A stretch of 43,842 bases of DNA from Desulfuromusa sp. (GCA_016744595.1 JADGEB010000027.1:1-43842); one strand, 5' to 3'; shown: positions 1 through 7,803, counted from the stretch's first letter. A program made the numbers and translations. Notes: generated by a model from the sequence alone, not told the origin.

Positions 1-60
<60 letters not shown>

Positions 61-128
61 GTTACTTGTGATAGTATTCAAAAGAGATTGACAAATCTTC
101 AAAATTAAGCGATAAAGCCCATCTTTAT

Positions 129-205
<77 letters not shown>

Positions 206-213
206 ATAAAATC

Positions 214-247
214 AAAGGGTTATGGACTTAGGTCTGTAACCCTTTTT
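214..247 (+). terminator. Terminator after tRNA-Arg, supplied by the island
   Basis: Stem AAAGGGTTA (214-222) pairs with TAACCCTTT (237-245) and runs into a T tract. It resembles the terminator after the tRNA fragment at 23284-23317 in its GGGTTA/TAACCC core but differs elsewhere. The island therefore seems to bring its own terminator for the target tRNA. Confidence 0.75.
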
Positions 248-261
248 GATTTTCCCTCTTG

Positions 262-285
262 GGGTACCAAGATGGGTGCCAAGAT
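262..285 (+). repeat. Left arm-type repeats (two tandem 12-mers)
   Basis: GGGTACCAAGAT at 262-273 is followed directly by GGGTGCCAAGAT at 274-285. The same tandem pair occurs in the same orientation at 23088-23111 beside the integrase gene. In the excised circle the pairs would flank the core, as arm sites for the N-terminal domain of a tyrosine integrase do. The function is inferred from position. Confidence 0.65.
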
Positions 286-1344
286 TTATATTTCTGCTCT
301 GTTTACTGTAACCCAAATAGCTAATTTTTATAATCTTGACGAGAAATTTCTGTCCATTGCTTTTCTCTTCTTGCCCGTTCGTTTTTGGCTGCCGACCGTT
401 GGAGGTGGTCAGGTTCAAAAGGTATCATGAAGGACCTCCCCTCTCAACATCATACCCTATTTGGTTTAAGTGGTGACAACCTGCTGACAATATTCATAAA
501 TTCATTTTATATTCAAAATACGAATGGATTCACAGATTGGGGCTTACTCAGCCCGCATGATGAGGATCGCCAGGAAGGACCCGTAAAGTAAAAGTACTAC
601 AATTTATAAGTGTAACGTAGTCCAGTTTTAGGGGACTATTTTGATATGCGATTTTTTTAGCAGACCTACTCTGTTTTATAGGGCCTTACATTTCGTGGGT
701 TACACTAACTATCACGAATTTTTAATGATTTCCATCTCCTAGCTGAAACGATTGCAACTTGCCCCTTCTATTTAACAAAGTGAAAATGTGAAGATGGGTT
801 TTGATATGTGATCGCTGAGTTCCTGAGGCTTACCCGCCCCGCATAGAGAGGAACACTAGGAAGGACCCGTGAACATTGAGAAGATCCATTTCAGTAAATC
901 AAGGCAGGTAGCGGGTAGTTGCTTCTGTGAGTTTTTTGCGGATACATGCACCTTTTTTTGGGGCTTGGGGTGAGCTGTATCGTTGCTCCGCGTTTTTTTT
1001 AAGCAGTTGACTAGTAACACATATACTGAAGGCTGGGTGCTTGAGTTTATTAGGAGAATACAGTTGCCGCTATTGTCATTGCTGTTCAGATCAGCCGCCT
1101 TTTCTTGAGTAGAAGCACCTAGATCTCTCGTTCGCAACCTACCACAATTGAGTTGCATAACTCCTTGGATATATGCAAATGACTTTTGACAGGACTGCTG
1201 AGAAGTAAATTGCTTGAACTAGGAAGCCGACAGGGGGGGGGGGGGGGGGGCGACGACCTGTCATATCTCCTAAGTTTTGAAAAACATCATGCTGGTGTTC
1301 AACTGGTCCCATCTCGCTTTACTCCAGAAGAGGCAGTGTCAGAG
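286..1344. other. Island left end, no convincing gene
   Basis: No credible coding sequence was found in this stretch of about 1 kb. It contains two diverged copies of a roughly 48-bp sequence (541-588 and 829-874) sharing AGGAAGGACCCGT. At 697-731 there is a segment closely similar to 15406-15442 in the iteron region. A run of 18 G lies at 1233-1250. The short open frames here lack good start signals and family resemblance. It reads as decayed DNA at the edge of the island. Confidence 0.5.
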
Positions 1345-1481
1345 GTCTATTTTGATGCCTTCGGAGTGATTATTGTTTTGATTCTGCTGGGTCGTTTACG
1401 GGCAGCTCAGCCAAGGGTCAAACCTCTGAAGCGATCCAGGAGCTGATCGGCTTGCAGGCTAAAACGGCACGGGTGATCAGA
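1345..1481 (+). pseudogene. Fragment of a CopA-type heavy-metal P-type ATPase
   Basis: From 1345 one frame reads VYFDAFGVIIVLILLGRL, which matches the membrane segment before the actuator domain of copper P1B-ATPases. After a frameshift near 1407 the next frame continues AKGQTSEAIQELIGLQAKT and then ARVIR, the conserved segment that follows in CopA proteins. A few residues are also missing at the junction, where the family has an LLEARAKG-like sequence. No other part of the ATPase is present: the fragment starts abruptly and ends where the neighbouring reverse-strand gene ends. It is a non-functional relic about 45 codons long. Recognition rests on recalled family sequence. Confidence 0.7.
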
Positions 1482-2391
1482 CCAGGACTTGAGTTTCATC
1501 TTTGAGGTTCAGTCTACGATGAAAGATTTCAGGCAACAATGTCAACCAACCTATAAAAGCGGTCAGCAGTTCACCCGAAAGGCGTTGTAAAATAAGAAAC
1601 ATGATAAGTTGATCTGCCCCAAGAAAACTACTGAGAGTGAAACTAAACAGTACCTCTTTAACTCCAATTCCAAAAGGCAAGTTACTGGCGGCTGCAGCAA
1701 TTTGAACCATCAGAAAAATTCCGATGAAATACAAAAATGGAGGAGCAGAGGGACTCAGCAATTGAAGCAGAAGGTAACCCTGAAAAGCCCAGAGCAAAAG
1801 AGCCACAAAATGTCCACAAACAGAGAAAAATACTGCTGCCCACAAAATATGTCCCTTCGTTTTTTTTATAATCATCCAAGTAGAAATAATCAGTAAAATT
1901 CCACAAAATAACCAGCTATAAGCGGAGTCGGGGTAAATAAAAAGAAAGAGTAAAAAAGGGGAAAATGAGGTGCAGCGAAATAGCAGCACGGTCATCACTT
2001 TTTGCGCTTGAGCGCAGCTTGGCAACCGGAAATATTTAAACGTATCACCCGCAACCTTGGACGGAAACATTGTGATTTCTACCAGAACAGATTGGGTTAA
2101 AAGTTTTGCTGTATCTTTAAATCCAATGGTCACACCTGCTGCCCGAGCCGAAAAAAATAAAGAACCGGCTTTGCAAAGAATAAATCCCCCAGAAGCTAGA
2201 AATATTGCCATGACATTCCATGGCTCAACCTGAAGCATGATCTCACCCTGTTGCCACACATTGTAAGATTCGCTAAGTATCAATAGAAAAATCACACTTA
2301 GAATCAGAAATGGTAACACCCAGAAAAAACGATTCTTCTCTATAAAAGAAATCTGTCCAACTGCCTGTTGCAATTTAGTTTGCATAATCAC
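1477..2391 (-). CDS. Polytopic membrane protein, flippase-like (LPG synthase TM/UPF0104-type)
   Basis: This 304-residue inner-membrane protein has about eight hydrophobic segments. Two motifs resemble the flippase-like transmembrane domain found in lysylphosphatidylglycerol synthases and AglD: SKVAGDTFKYFRL near residue 110, and LPFGIGVKEVLFSF followed by LQRLSGELLTAFIGW near the C-terminus. The length fits stand-alone members of about 300 residues. The start overlaps the end of the upstream gene by 17 bp, so the two are translationally coupled. It lies downstream of four pilin genes on the same strand. A role in lipid-linked precursor transfer for pilin or surface modification is possible, but this is inference from position. 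The family assignment is moderately secure. Confidence 0.7.
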   Translation of the reverse strand: MIMQTKLQQAVGQISFIEKNRFFWVLPFLILSVIFLLILSESYNVWQQGEIMLQVEPWNVMAIFLASGGFILCKAGSLFFSARAAGVTIGFKDTAKLLTQSVLVEITMFPSKVAGDTFKYFRLPSCAQAQKVMTVLLFRCTSFSPFLLFLFIYPDSAYSWLFCGILLIISTWMIIKKTKGHILWAAVFFSVCGHFVALLLWAFQGYLLLQLLSPSAPPFLYFIGIFLMVQIAAAASNLPFGIGVKEVLFSFTLSSFLGADQLIMFLILQRLSGELLTAFIGWLTLLPEIFHRRLNLKDETQVLV

Positions 2392-3865
2392 CTGCCAGTG
2401 GGATCATAATAAACTCTTTAAAGCCTGAGTTCGTAAAGAGGTTGCCCAATAAATGCAAATAACAATAATGATTATTTCGGCTAAATAATGTTGCATGTGT
2501 GCGACTAAAAATAGGAGGCATGGTGGGAGGAGCAGTCACGGTAAAATGGAGTGCACCCTCTATTGAAGTTACTTTTTCTGCTCGTTGGAAGGAAATCAGG
2601 TTTTGTGGAGGAAGGCTTCCACTGTCACCAGCATACTCTAATGGTTTAATTATTAAACTCATTGAGTGCAATCCAGGATCGCTATCATCCCAGATTAACA
2701 GGTTTCTAGGCTTTAGAGGGTCGTTCCCATACTGGAGATAGGCTTCATACACCTTCATCCCCAGACAATCGGCACTAACGTCTCTAACGGTAAAGGTAGA
2801 AAAATCAACTTCGGTCACCTGATGCTTTTCATCAATTGTTCGAAAAAAGGTGGCATCAAAAATTAGATATTCAACTCCAATTGAAAACATCAGATAGCTC
2901 GCAGCCAGAGCAACCGCCCAACCCGTTAAACACTTTTTCTTTGGTTTTACCAAGAGCAGCAATAACAGAAAAGAAACACACAGAAAAAGAAAGGGTGCCA
3001 AAGCCGTTGTTCCACCTTCCGGTGACAAGTATTGCCATAGAATGATGAGCGGTAGAATCGTTATTACAAATATCCCACCCCAAAGCCCTTTCCATTGTTT
3101 CGATAAGCTATCTGTATTTTTGGCAGCAATGATACTCATAAAAACAATGAGGGAGGGGAAGAACCGGTATGTCAACGGGCCACCGTCAACCATCGATTTT
3201 AAACAACTGGAAAATGAAAAAAAGTACAATAGGAAAACGGGAAGATTATATTGATAGCGGTTCAGAATTTGTGGGAGAGAGAGAAGGTAAAGCCCCAGAG
3301 CCAACAATAGGAGTACGGCCAACGACCAAGGAACAAAATTTGCTACATGAGCAGAAAAAACTTGGCCGGTATCAAAGGCGGTCATTTTATCCTCAAGTCC
3401 CAAAGACCGGGCAAGAAACGCCAAAGCAGTTTTTCCGGTATGATTATGCAACAGGTAACAGAATGAGTTTTGACTGTCTAGCCAGTGATAAAAGTGTGTT
3501 TTTATTGGTAACTCAAGTTTTTTTTGATAGACAAGAAAGCTCCAGATATTGACTAGGTTTCCCGCAACAAGAACAAAGGGGAGAAACCACAGTCGGCCAT
3601 ACTTTGTTGCTCTGTTACGCACTGTAGAGAAAATGGCGATTAGTGCCGCAACAATATATAGAATCAGGAAGAAGAGAATGGCACCGTTGGAAGTACTGTA
3701 AAGAAATTTTCCCAATAAAAAATGAATAACCAATGCAGCAGGCTGACTTTTGGCTATCAATAACAGACAAACCACGGCTACAAGAGCTGAAAAAAGAAAA
3801 AATATTTTCCGGGGAGAAGTCTTCCCCTCAGAATGTAATTGGTTATCTACTTTTATTTCCGACAT
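2375..3865 (-). CDS. Large polytopic membrane protein of unknown function
   Basis: This 496-residue protein has a short hydrophilic N-terminus and about ten hydrophobic helices between residues 25 and 340. A soluble C-terminal region of about 150 residues follows and contains no motif I recognise. The overall plan (multi-spanning core plus one globular tail) is like membrane glycosyltransferases and oligosaccharyltransferases of the GT-C kind, but I see no diagnostic catalytic signature, so no function is given. It begins 19 bp after the last pilin gene and overlaps the next membrane gene, so the pilins and both membrane proteins form one apparent operon. A pilin-modifying enzyme is one possibility suggested only by context. 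Confidence 0.7.
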   Translation of the reverse strand: MSEIKVDNQLHSEGKTSPRKIFFLFSALVAVVCLLLIAKSQPAALVIHFLLGKFLYSTSNGAILFFLILYIVAALIAIFSTVRNRATKYGRLWFLPFVLVAGNLVNIWSFLVYQKKLELPIKTHFYHWLDSQNSFCYLLHNHTGKTALAFLARSLGLEDKMTAFDTGQVFSAHVANFVPWSLAVLLLLALGLYLLSLPQILNRYQYNLPVFLLYFFSFSSCLKSMVDGGPLTYRFFPSLIVFMSIIAAKNTDSLSKQWKGLWGGIFVITILPLIILWQYLSPEGGTTALAPFLFLCVSFLLLLLLVKPKKKCLTGWAVALAASYLMFSIGVEYLIFDATFFRTIDEKHQVTEVDFSTFTVRDVSADCLGMKVYEAYLQYGNDPLKPRNLLIWDDSDPGLHSMSLIIKPLEYAGDSGSLPPQNLISFQRAEKVTSIEGALHFTVTAPPTMPPIFSRTHATLFSRNNHYCYLHLLGNLFTNSGFKEFIMIPLAGDYAN

Positions 3866-3884
3866 CAGTCTTCTTTGTTACAGG

Positions 3885-4352
3885 TTAGTATGTTGGCGAT
3901 GCAGACCAGGAAATTACACCGGAGGTCTGTGAGAAAATAATAGTGCGCCCTGTTTTTGAGGTGAACTGGATATTTCCTCCAACGTCAGTGTTTGCATTGG
4001 GATCTTGAAAAATACTATTCCTTATTCCATTAAGACCAATCGTATTTCCGCCGCTGCTATCTGCGGCAACAAAAGTGCTGCAGGTTGAACCAGGAGAAGG
4101 ATCGGTATTGTCGAGTTGAACATAGTTCCAAAAATCAGGCCCCCTACTGCCAGCATAAGTTCCACAAATAATTAATTTTGAAAGAGCCAGAGTTTGTGCT
4201 TCCTTCAGGGCACCAACAAAGCTTTCAACAACTGCCTTCTCTGCATCAGAACGCATATCAACAAATTTTGGGATAGCCACTGCAGACAGAATTCCAAGAA
4301 TAACTATAACAACAACTAACTCAATCAAGGTAAACCCTGCTTCATTTTTCAT
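3885..4352 (-). CDS. Type IV pilin-like protein, array copy 4
   Basis: A 155-residue prepilin. After the short leader MKNEAG it has the class III signal GFTLIELVVVIVILG with Glu at mature position 5, which PilD-type peptidases process between G and F. The hydrophobic assembly helix runs on through AVAIPKFVDMRSDAE, as in MshA-like pilins. Two cysteines (LIICG and GSTCSTF) probably form the C-terminal disulfide loop. The C-terminus ends in a TGRT...SWSASPTY motif shared by all four paralogues. It is the last pilin of the array, 11 bp after the previous one, with AAGGGAT ahead of its ATG. Whether it is a major or minor pilin cannot be told. Confidence 0.92.
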   Translation of the reverse strand: MKNEAGFTLIELVVVIVILGILSAVAIPKFVDMRSDAEKAVVESFVGALKEAQTLALSKLIICGTYAGSRGPDFWNYVQLDNTDPSPGSTCSTFVAADSSGGNTIGLNGIRNSIFQDPNANTDVGGNIQFTSKTGRTIIFSQTSGVISWSASPTY

Positions 4353-4363
4353 CGTTTTATCCC

Positions 4364-4849
4364 TTAGTATACTGGCGATGCTGCCCAGGCGATTCCACCT
4401 GAAGAAGTTTGTGAAATAGTAATTGTACGTCCAGTTTTTGAGGTGAATTGCAAGGAACCACCGGCATCAACTTCTTCATCAGGATCTTGAAATATGTTGT
4501 TTCGTATCCCATTAAAACCAATGGTATTCCCACCACCTCCAGGGGCTCCAAGATTGGCAACAAAAGAGCTACAAGTTGTCCCAGGGGACGGTTCAGAATT
4601 ATCATACTGAACAAAGCCATAAAAGCTAGGAAGGCTACCATTTCCATAATCAGCACTGCCGCAAATAATCAACTTGGACAACGCCAGAGTCTGTGCTGAT
4701 TTCATAGCACCAACAAAACTTTCAACAACCGATTTCTCAGCATCAGAACGCATATCAACAAACTTGGGGATTGCCACTGCAGCCAGAATCCCGAGGATAA
4801 CAATAACAACAACTAGTTCAATCAGAGTAAAACCTGCTTCTTTCCGCAT
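4364..4849 (-). CDS. Type IV pilin-like protein, array copy 3
   Basis: A 161-residue prepilin with leader MRKEAG followed by GFTLIELVVVIVILGILA. I place the start at 4849 rather than the in-frame ATG 36 bp upstream. AAAGGAT lies at proper distance before this ATG, and the resulting leader matches its paralogues. The body has the PKFVDMRSDAEKSVVESF segment, two cysteines (LIICGSADY, GTTCSSF) and the C-terminal TSKTGRT...AWAASPVY motif. The central region between the cysteines varies most between copies, where the exposed surface of the pilin would be. It is separated from copy 2 by 11 bp. Confidence 0.92.
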   Translation of the reverse strand: MRKEAGFTLIELVVVIVILGILAAVAIPKFVDMRSDAEKSVVESFVGAMKSAQTLALSKLIICGSADYGNGSLPSFYGFVQYDNSEPSPGTTCSSFVANLGAPGGGGNTIGFNGIRNNIFQDPDEEVDAGGSLQFTSKTGRTITISQTSSGGIAWAASPVY

Positions 4850-4860
4850 CTTTTTATCCT

Positions 4861-5337
4861 TTAGTATCCTGGTGATGCTGCCCAAGCGATTCCGCCTGAT
4901 GCAGTTTGTGAAATAGTAACTGTACGTCCAGTTTTTGAGGTGAATTGGATATTCCCGCTAACTTCAGCATCAGCAGCAGGATTTTGGAAAATACTGTTTC
5001 TTATCCCATTAAGGCCTATTGTTTGCCCCCCACCGGTATTTGTTCCGTAAAAAGTACTACAAGTCGACCCAGGGGAAGGCTCCGTGTTATCAAATTGGAC
5101 ATAATTCCAGAAGCCAAGGGTATTGCCACCACTGTAACCAGCAGCTCCACAAATAATTAATTTAGACAGCGCCAGAGTTTGAGCTGATTTCAAGGCACCG
5201 GTAAAACTTTCAACAACCGACTTCTCTGCATCAGAGCGCATATCAACAAATTTGGGGACTGCCACTGCGGCCAGAATTCCAAGGATAACAATAACAACAA
5301 CTAATTCAATCAGAGTAAAACCTGCTTCCTTCTTCAT
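4861..5337 (-). CDS. Type IV pilin-like protein, array copy 2
   Basis: A 158-residue prepilin with leader MKKEAG, then GFTLIELVVVIVILG and the AVPKFVDMRSDAE helix. Cysteines in LIICGAAGY and GSTCSTF bracket a variable glycine-rich stretch. The tail has TSKTGRT and ends AWAASPGY. It is closest to copy 3, and long runs of the two genes are nearly identical, which points to recent tandem duplication. An AAAGGAATGC-like ribosome site precedes the ATG. Confidence 0.92.
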   Translation of the reverse strand: MKKEAGFTLIELVVVIVILGILAAVAVPKFVDMRSDAEKSVVESFTGALKSAQTLALSKLIICGAAGYSGGNTLGFWNYVQFDNTEPSPGSTCSTFYGTNTGGGQTIGLNGIRNSIFQNPAADAEVSGNIQFTSKTGRTVTISQTASGGIAWAASPGY

Positions 5338-5349
5338 CGAGCATTCCTT

Positions 5350-5832
5350 TTAATAGACAGGTGATGCAGACCAGGTTATCCCCCCGGTACTACTTTGAGT
5401 AATCGTGACGGTTCTTCTTGTTTTTGTGCCGAAAACAATTTGAGTTCCAGTGTCACTACCAGCGAGAACGTCCTCACCGGGATCTGACAAAATTTGGTTG
5501 CGAATTCCATTCATTCCAATTGTTGTGCCATTCGATGATCCATAGAAAGCACCGCAAGAAGTACCAGGAACCGCCTCTTGATTATCCAAACGAACATAGC
5601 TCCAGTATTTAACTCGCCCAGTACTACTGTAGCCCGCGGAACCGCAGACCAATAATTTAGCTAACGCCAGTGTTTGCCCCTCTTGCAGGGCACCGACAAA
5701 ACTTTCAACAACCGATTTCTCTGCATCAGAACGCATATCAACAAATTTTGGCACTGCGACTGCGGCCAGGATTCCCAGAATTACGATCACGACAACCAAC
5801 TCAATCAAGGTAAACCCTGCACTTTTATTCAT
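5350..5832 (-). CDS. Type IV pilin-like protein, array copy 1
   Basis: A 160-residue prepilin and the first gene of the array. The leader is MNKSAG, followed by the GFTLIELVVVIVILG processing and assembly motif. Cysteines occur in LLVCGSAGY and GTSCGAF. The C-terminal part (TKTRRTVTITQ...TWSASPVY) differs most from the other copies. GAGGGAGACG lies just before the ATG, and a promoter-like sequence lies 47-75 bp upstream. Assembly genes (pilB, pilC, pilQ, prepilin peptidase) are absent from the window, so these pilins must rely on a machine encoded elsewhere. Confidence 0.92.
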   Translation of the reverse strand: MNKSAGFTLIELVVVIVILGILAAVAVPKFVDMRSDAEKSVVESFVGALQEGQTLALAKLLVCGSAGYSSTGRVKYWSYVRLDNQEAVPGTSCGAFYGSSNGTTIGMNGIRNQILSDPGEDVLAGSDTGTQIVFGTKTRRTVTITQSSTGGITWSASPVY

Positions 5833-5878
5833 CGTCTCCCTCAGTGGAAAAATTATCTGCCAATAATTAATATTTTCA

Positions 5879-5907
5879 AATATCTACTATTATCAACAAC
5901 TTGTCAA
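5879..5907 (-). promoter_or_regulatory. Candidate sigma-70 promoter of the pilin operon
   Basis: On the reverse strand TTGACA (5902-5907) is followed after 17 bp by GATATT (5879-5884). The -35 hexamer is perfect and the -10 is weak (3 of 6). It lies 47-75 bp upstream of the first pilin start in AT-rich, otherwise empty DNA. No sigma-54 (TGGC-N9-TGC) motif was seen nearby, although many pilA genes have one. Confidence 0.4.
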
Positions 5908-6121
5908 TCATTTTTTCTCACATCTAGTACTATTTCAATAGAATGCCAATATGTTGCTATACTTTTTCTTATAGATTCTTTCATAAACAACCAGAACTTG
6001 AATCTTTCTACTTGGAGGTCTTTGCCACACCTACAATTTGAAATTAAACAACACTTGGAAGATACCGGTTGGGGAGAATACTATCAGCTAAATTTGCAGA
6101 AGTAGTAAGATCCGAATTTTG

Positions 6122-6174
6122 AAAAACTGATAGCCCCCTTCGTTTCTTGCCTGCTGGAAACTAAAGGGGGCTTA
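6122..6174 (-). terminator. Terminator downstream of the serine recombinase
   Basis: AGCCCCCTT (6132-6140) and AAGGGGGCT (6164-6172) form a 9-bp GC-rich stem. On the reverse strand the hairpin is followed by a T-rich stretch (TCAGTTTTTC). It lies 7 bp beyond the recombinase stop codon. Confidence 0.6.
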
Positions 6175-6180
6175 AATATG

Positions 6181-6756
6181 TCACGCAGCAGCTTTTGTTA
6201 TTGCTGACATTCGTCGATAAACTGTCGATACAGACACACTGAATTTTTCAGCCAGATCTTCCTTGCTCAAAGCCTCTTCCCTGATCCATGTGGATAAAGA
6301 CTCCTCTTCCAACTTTGTTAACTTCGGTTTACGGCCAAACTTTACGCCAGCCGCCATGGCCCGCATCCGTCCCTCATTGACTCTTTCGGTGATTAACTCC
6401 CGTTCAAATTCACAAATAACGGCAAGAACATGGAAGATTAACCGACCTGTCGGAGTTGAGGTGTCTAACTCTTGATCAAGAACTTTTAGATCGCAGTTTT
6501 TGTCCTGAAGCATCTGGGTGATCTGCATTAGATCATGAACTGAACGTGCAAGACGATCCAGTTTGGTAACAACAAAGACATCACCATTGCGCACGTAAGC
6601 GAGAGCTTCGTTCAATGCTGGTCTGGTTGTACCTCTCTTACCAGAGACCTTTTCCTCGAAGATTCTGTCACAGTCCACAAGCCGTTCTTTCTGCAGACCC
6701 AAATCCTGAGCAGTTGTGCTGACGCGGGCATACCCAACTCTTTGACCAATAACCAT
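6181..6756 (-). CDS. Serine recombinase (resolvase/invertase family)
   Basis: A 191-residue small serine recombinase. The catalytic domain begins GYARVSTTAQD, with the nucleophile serine in RVST. It continues through FVVTKLDRLARS and LIFHVLAVICEFERELITERV, the conserved resolvase core and E helix. A linker FGRKPKLT leads to a C-terminal helix-turn-helix (LAEKFSVSVSTVYRRM). AGGAGGT stands before the ATG. Such enzymes catalyse site-specific inversion or resolution of DNA through a covalent phosphoserine. It lies next to a pilin array, which raises the possibility of DNA inversion in surface gene variation, but I found no clear pair of recombination sites. It could equally be a relic of a transposon. 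Confidence 0.9.
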   Translation of the reverse strand: MVIGQRVGYARVSTTAQDLGLQKERLVDCDRIFEEKVSGKRGTTRPALNEALAYVRNGDVFVVTKLDRLARSVHDLMQITQMLQDKNCDLKVLDQELDTSTPTGRLIFHVLAVICEFERELITERVNEGRMRAMAAGVKFGRKPKLTKLEEESLSTWIREEALSKEDLAEKFSVSVSTVYRRMSAITKAAA

Positions 6757-6816
6757 GATGTACCTCCTTCCTCTTTTTAGGTTGCTAAAAGTAAATTTTG
6801 AAGGAGACTAGAAATT

Positions 6817-6942
6817 ATGCAACTTTCAAAAAGCCGGACTTATGATTGGGAAATACGCTCAGATAAGTTGCTGGAACTAGAAGGATGGCAAGGTCAGACC
6901 CTTTATGACATGACATTTGCAAACTTACTGACACAAAATTAA
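6817..6942 (+). CDS. Possible small protein, 41 residues
   Basis: An open frame beginning MQLSKSRTYDWEIRSDK and ending before TAA at 6940-6942. AAGGAGAC at 6801-6808 gives a plausible ribosome site about 8 bp before the ATG. I recognise no family. It is divergent from the recombinase and may be the truncated start of a longer gene. It is the only candidate between 6757 and 7092. Confidence 0.3.
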   Translation: MQLSKSRTYDWEIRSDKLLELEGWQGQTLYDMTFANLLTQN

Positions 6943-7092
6943 TGATTCCATTCAGTTAAACAGCTTGCTCGCCTCTCTCTAGCCGATTCAATTATTCTTC
7001 AATTCAAAAATGAATATGGATTGTTATATATGTACAGATATGATATAGCTATCGGGAAATTAAGCTGTGCTAACAAAAATAAAAGGATAAAT

Positions 7093-7803
7093 ATGAAAAA
7101 TTTACAAATGCTAGGTTCATTAAAAGCAATATTTCTTGGTGTTATTAGTGCTGTACTTGTTGGATGTATTCCTCAACCAGTTCCAACCGTTATGAATATA
7201 GATCGAACACAACAACCATCAGAAACACAAGTACAAACTTCATCAAGCTCAAATCAGTCAACTTCAAATTGTAGTAAATCAGAAATTATGAAACTTATGG
7301 ATAAAGGTTTTAGTAAAATAGAAATTAACGGAATTTGTGGTTCAATTACTTCCACACAGACACAAAGCCCTGAAGTGAAAAATTCACCAGTTATATGGAT
7401 AACTCCTTTAGACAGCATTTGTAAAAAATATAGAGGTAAGCTTTGGGCTGGACCATGGCCAATGAGTATAGGACCTAAAGCTTGTGTTTCAAACTATGAA
7501 AGAGCTAAAAATATTTGTAGTGCTAGTGGAGGTCGACTTCCAACTTTCGAAGAACTTCAAAATGTAGCAAAGATCGAGTGTGGTGGAATAAATAATCCAA
7601 ATTATAAAACATGTTATAGAGAAAAAGGATTTTTCCCAAAAGAAGAAAATTATTATCCAAACGATTACTGGTCTTCTAGTATAGGTGTATCGTCATTTAA
7701 TGGTATGGAAGTCGCTAAAACAATGAACTTTATTAATGCGATGTCGTTTGAAAGCTATAGATCTAATGGAAGTTATGTACGTTGTGTTAAAGAAGAAAAA
7801 TAG
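7093..7803 (+). CDS. Lipoprotein with DUF1566 (Lcl-like) C-terminal domain
   Basis: This 236-residue protein has a type II signal peptide: charged MKNLQ, a hydrophobic helix, and lipobox LVGC with Cys near residue 26. I use the ATG at 7093, preceded by AAAGGAT, and not the upstream TTG. A Ser/Thr/Gln-rich linker follows. The C-terminal part has GGRLPTFEELQN, DYWSSS and a final YVRCVK, the pattern of DUF1566/Lcl domains found on secreted and surface lipoproteins of deltaproteobacteria. Cysteines are numerous and may pair. The gene is strikingly AT-rich (AAA, AAT and TTA codons dominate) against its neighbours, which suggests separate acquisition. The role is unknown. Confidence 0.75.
   Translation: MKNLQMLGSLKAIFLGVISAVLVGCIPQPVPTVMNIDRTQQPSETQVQTSSSSNQSTSNCSKSEIMKLMDKGFSKIEINGICGSITSTQTQSPEVKNSPVIWITPLDSICKKYRGKLWAGPWPMSIGPKACVSNYERAKNICSASGGRLPTFEELQNVAKIECGGINNPNYKTCYREKGFFPKEENYYPNDYWSSSIGVSSFNGMEVAKTMNFINAMSFESYRSNGSYVRCVKEEK

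Noticed and set aside
856..1158. Reverse-strand frame of 100 codons
   Set aside because: No ribosome site, no recognisable composition or motif, and it overlaps decayed repeats. Probably chance.
1186..1446. Open frame of 86 codons through the poly-G run as a gene
   Set aside because: The glycine stretch comes from the G tract and the C-terminal part is the copA relic in a frame that is soon wrong. No ribosome site or family match.
5674..6105. Plus-strand frame of 143 codons over the first pilin start
   Set aside because: It is antisense to a clear pilin gene and its promoter, with low-complexity content and no family match.
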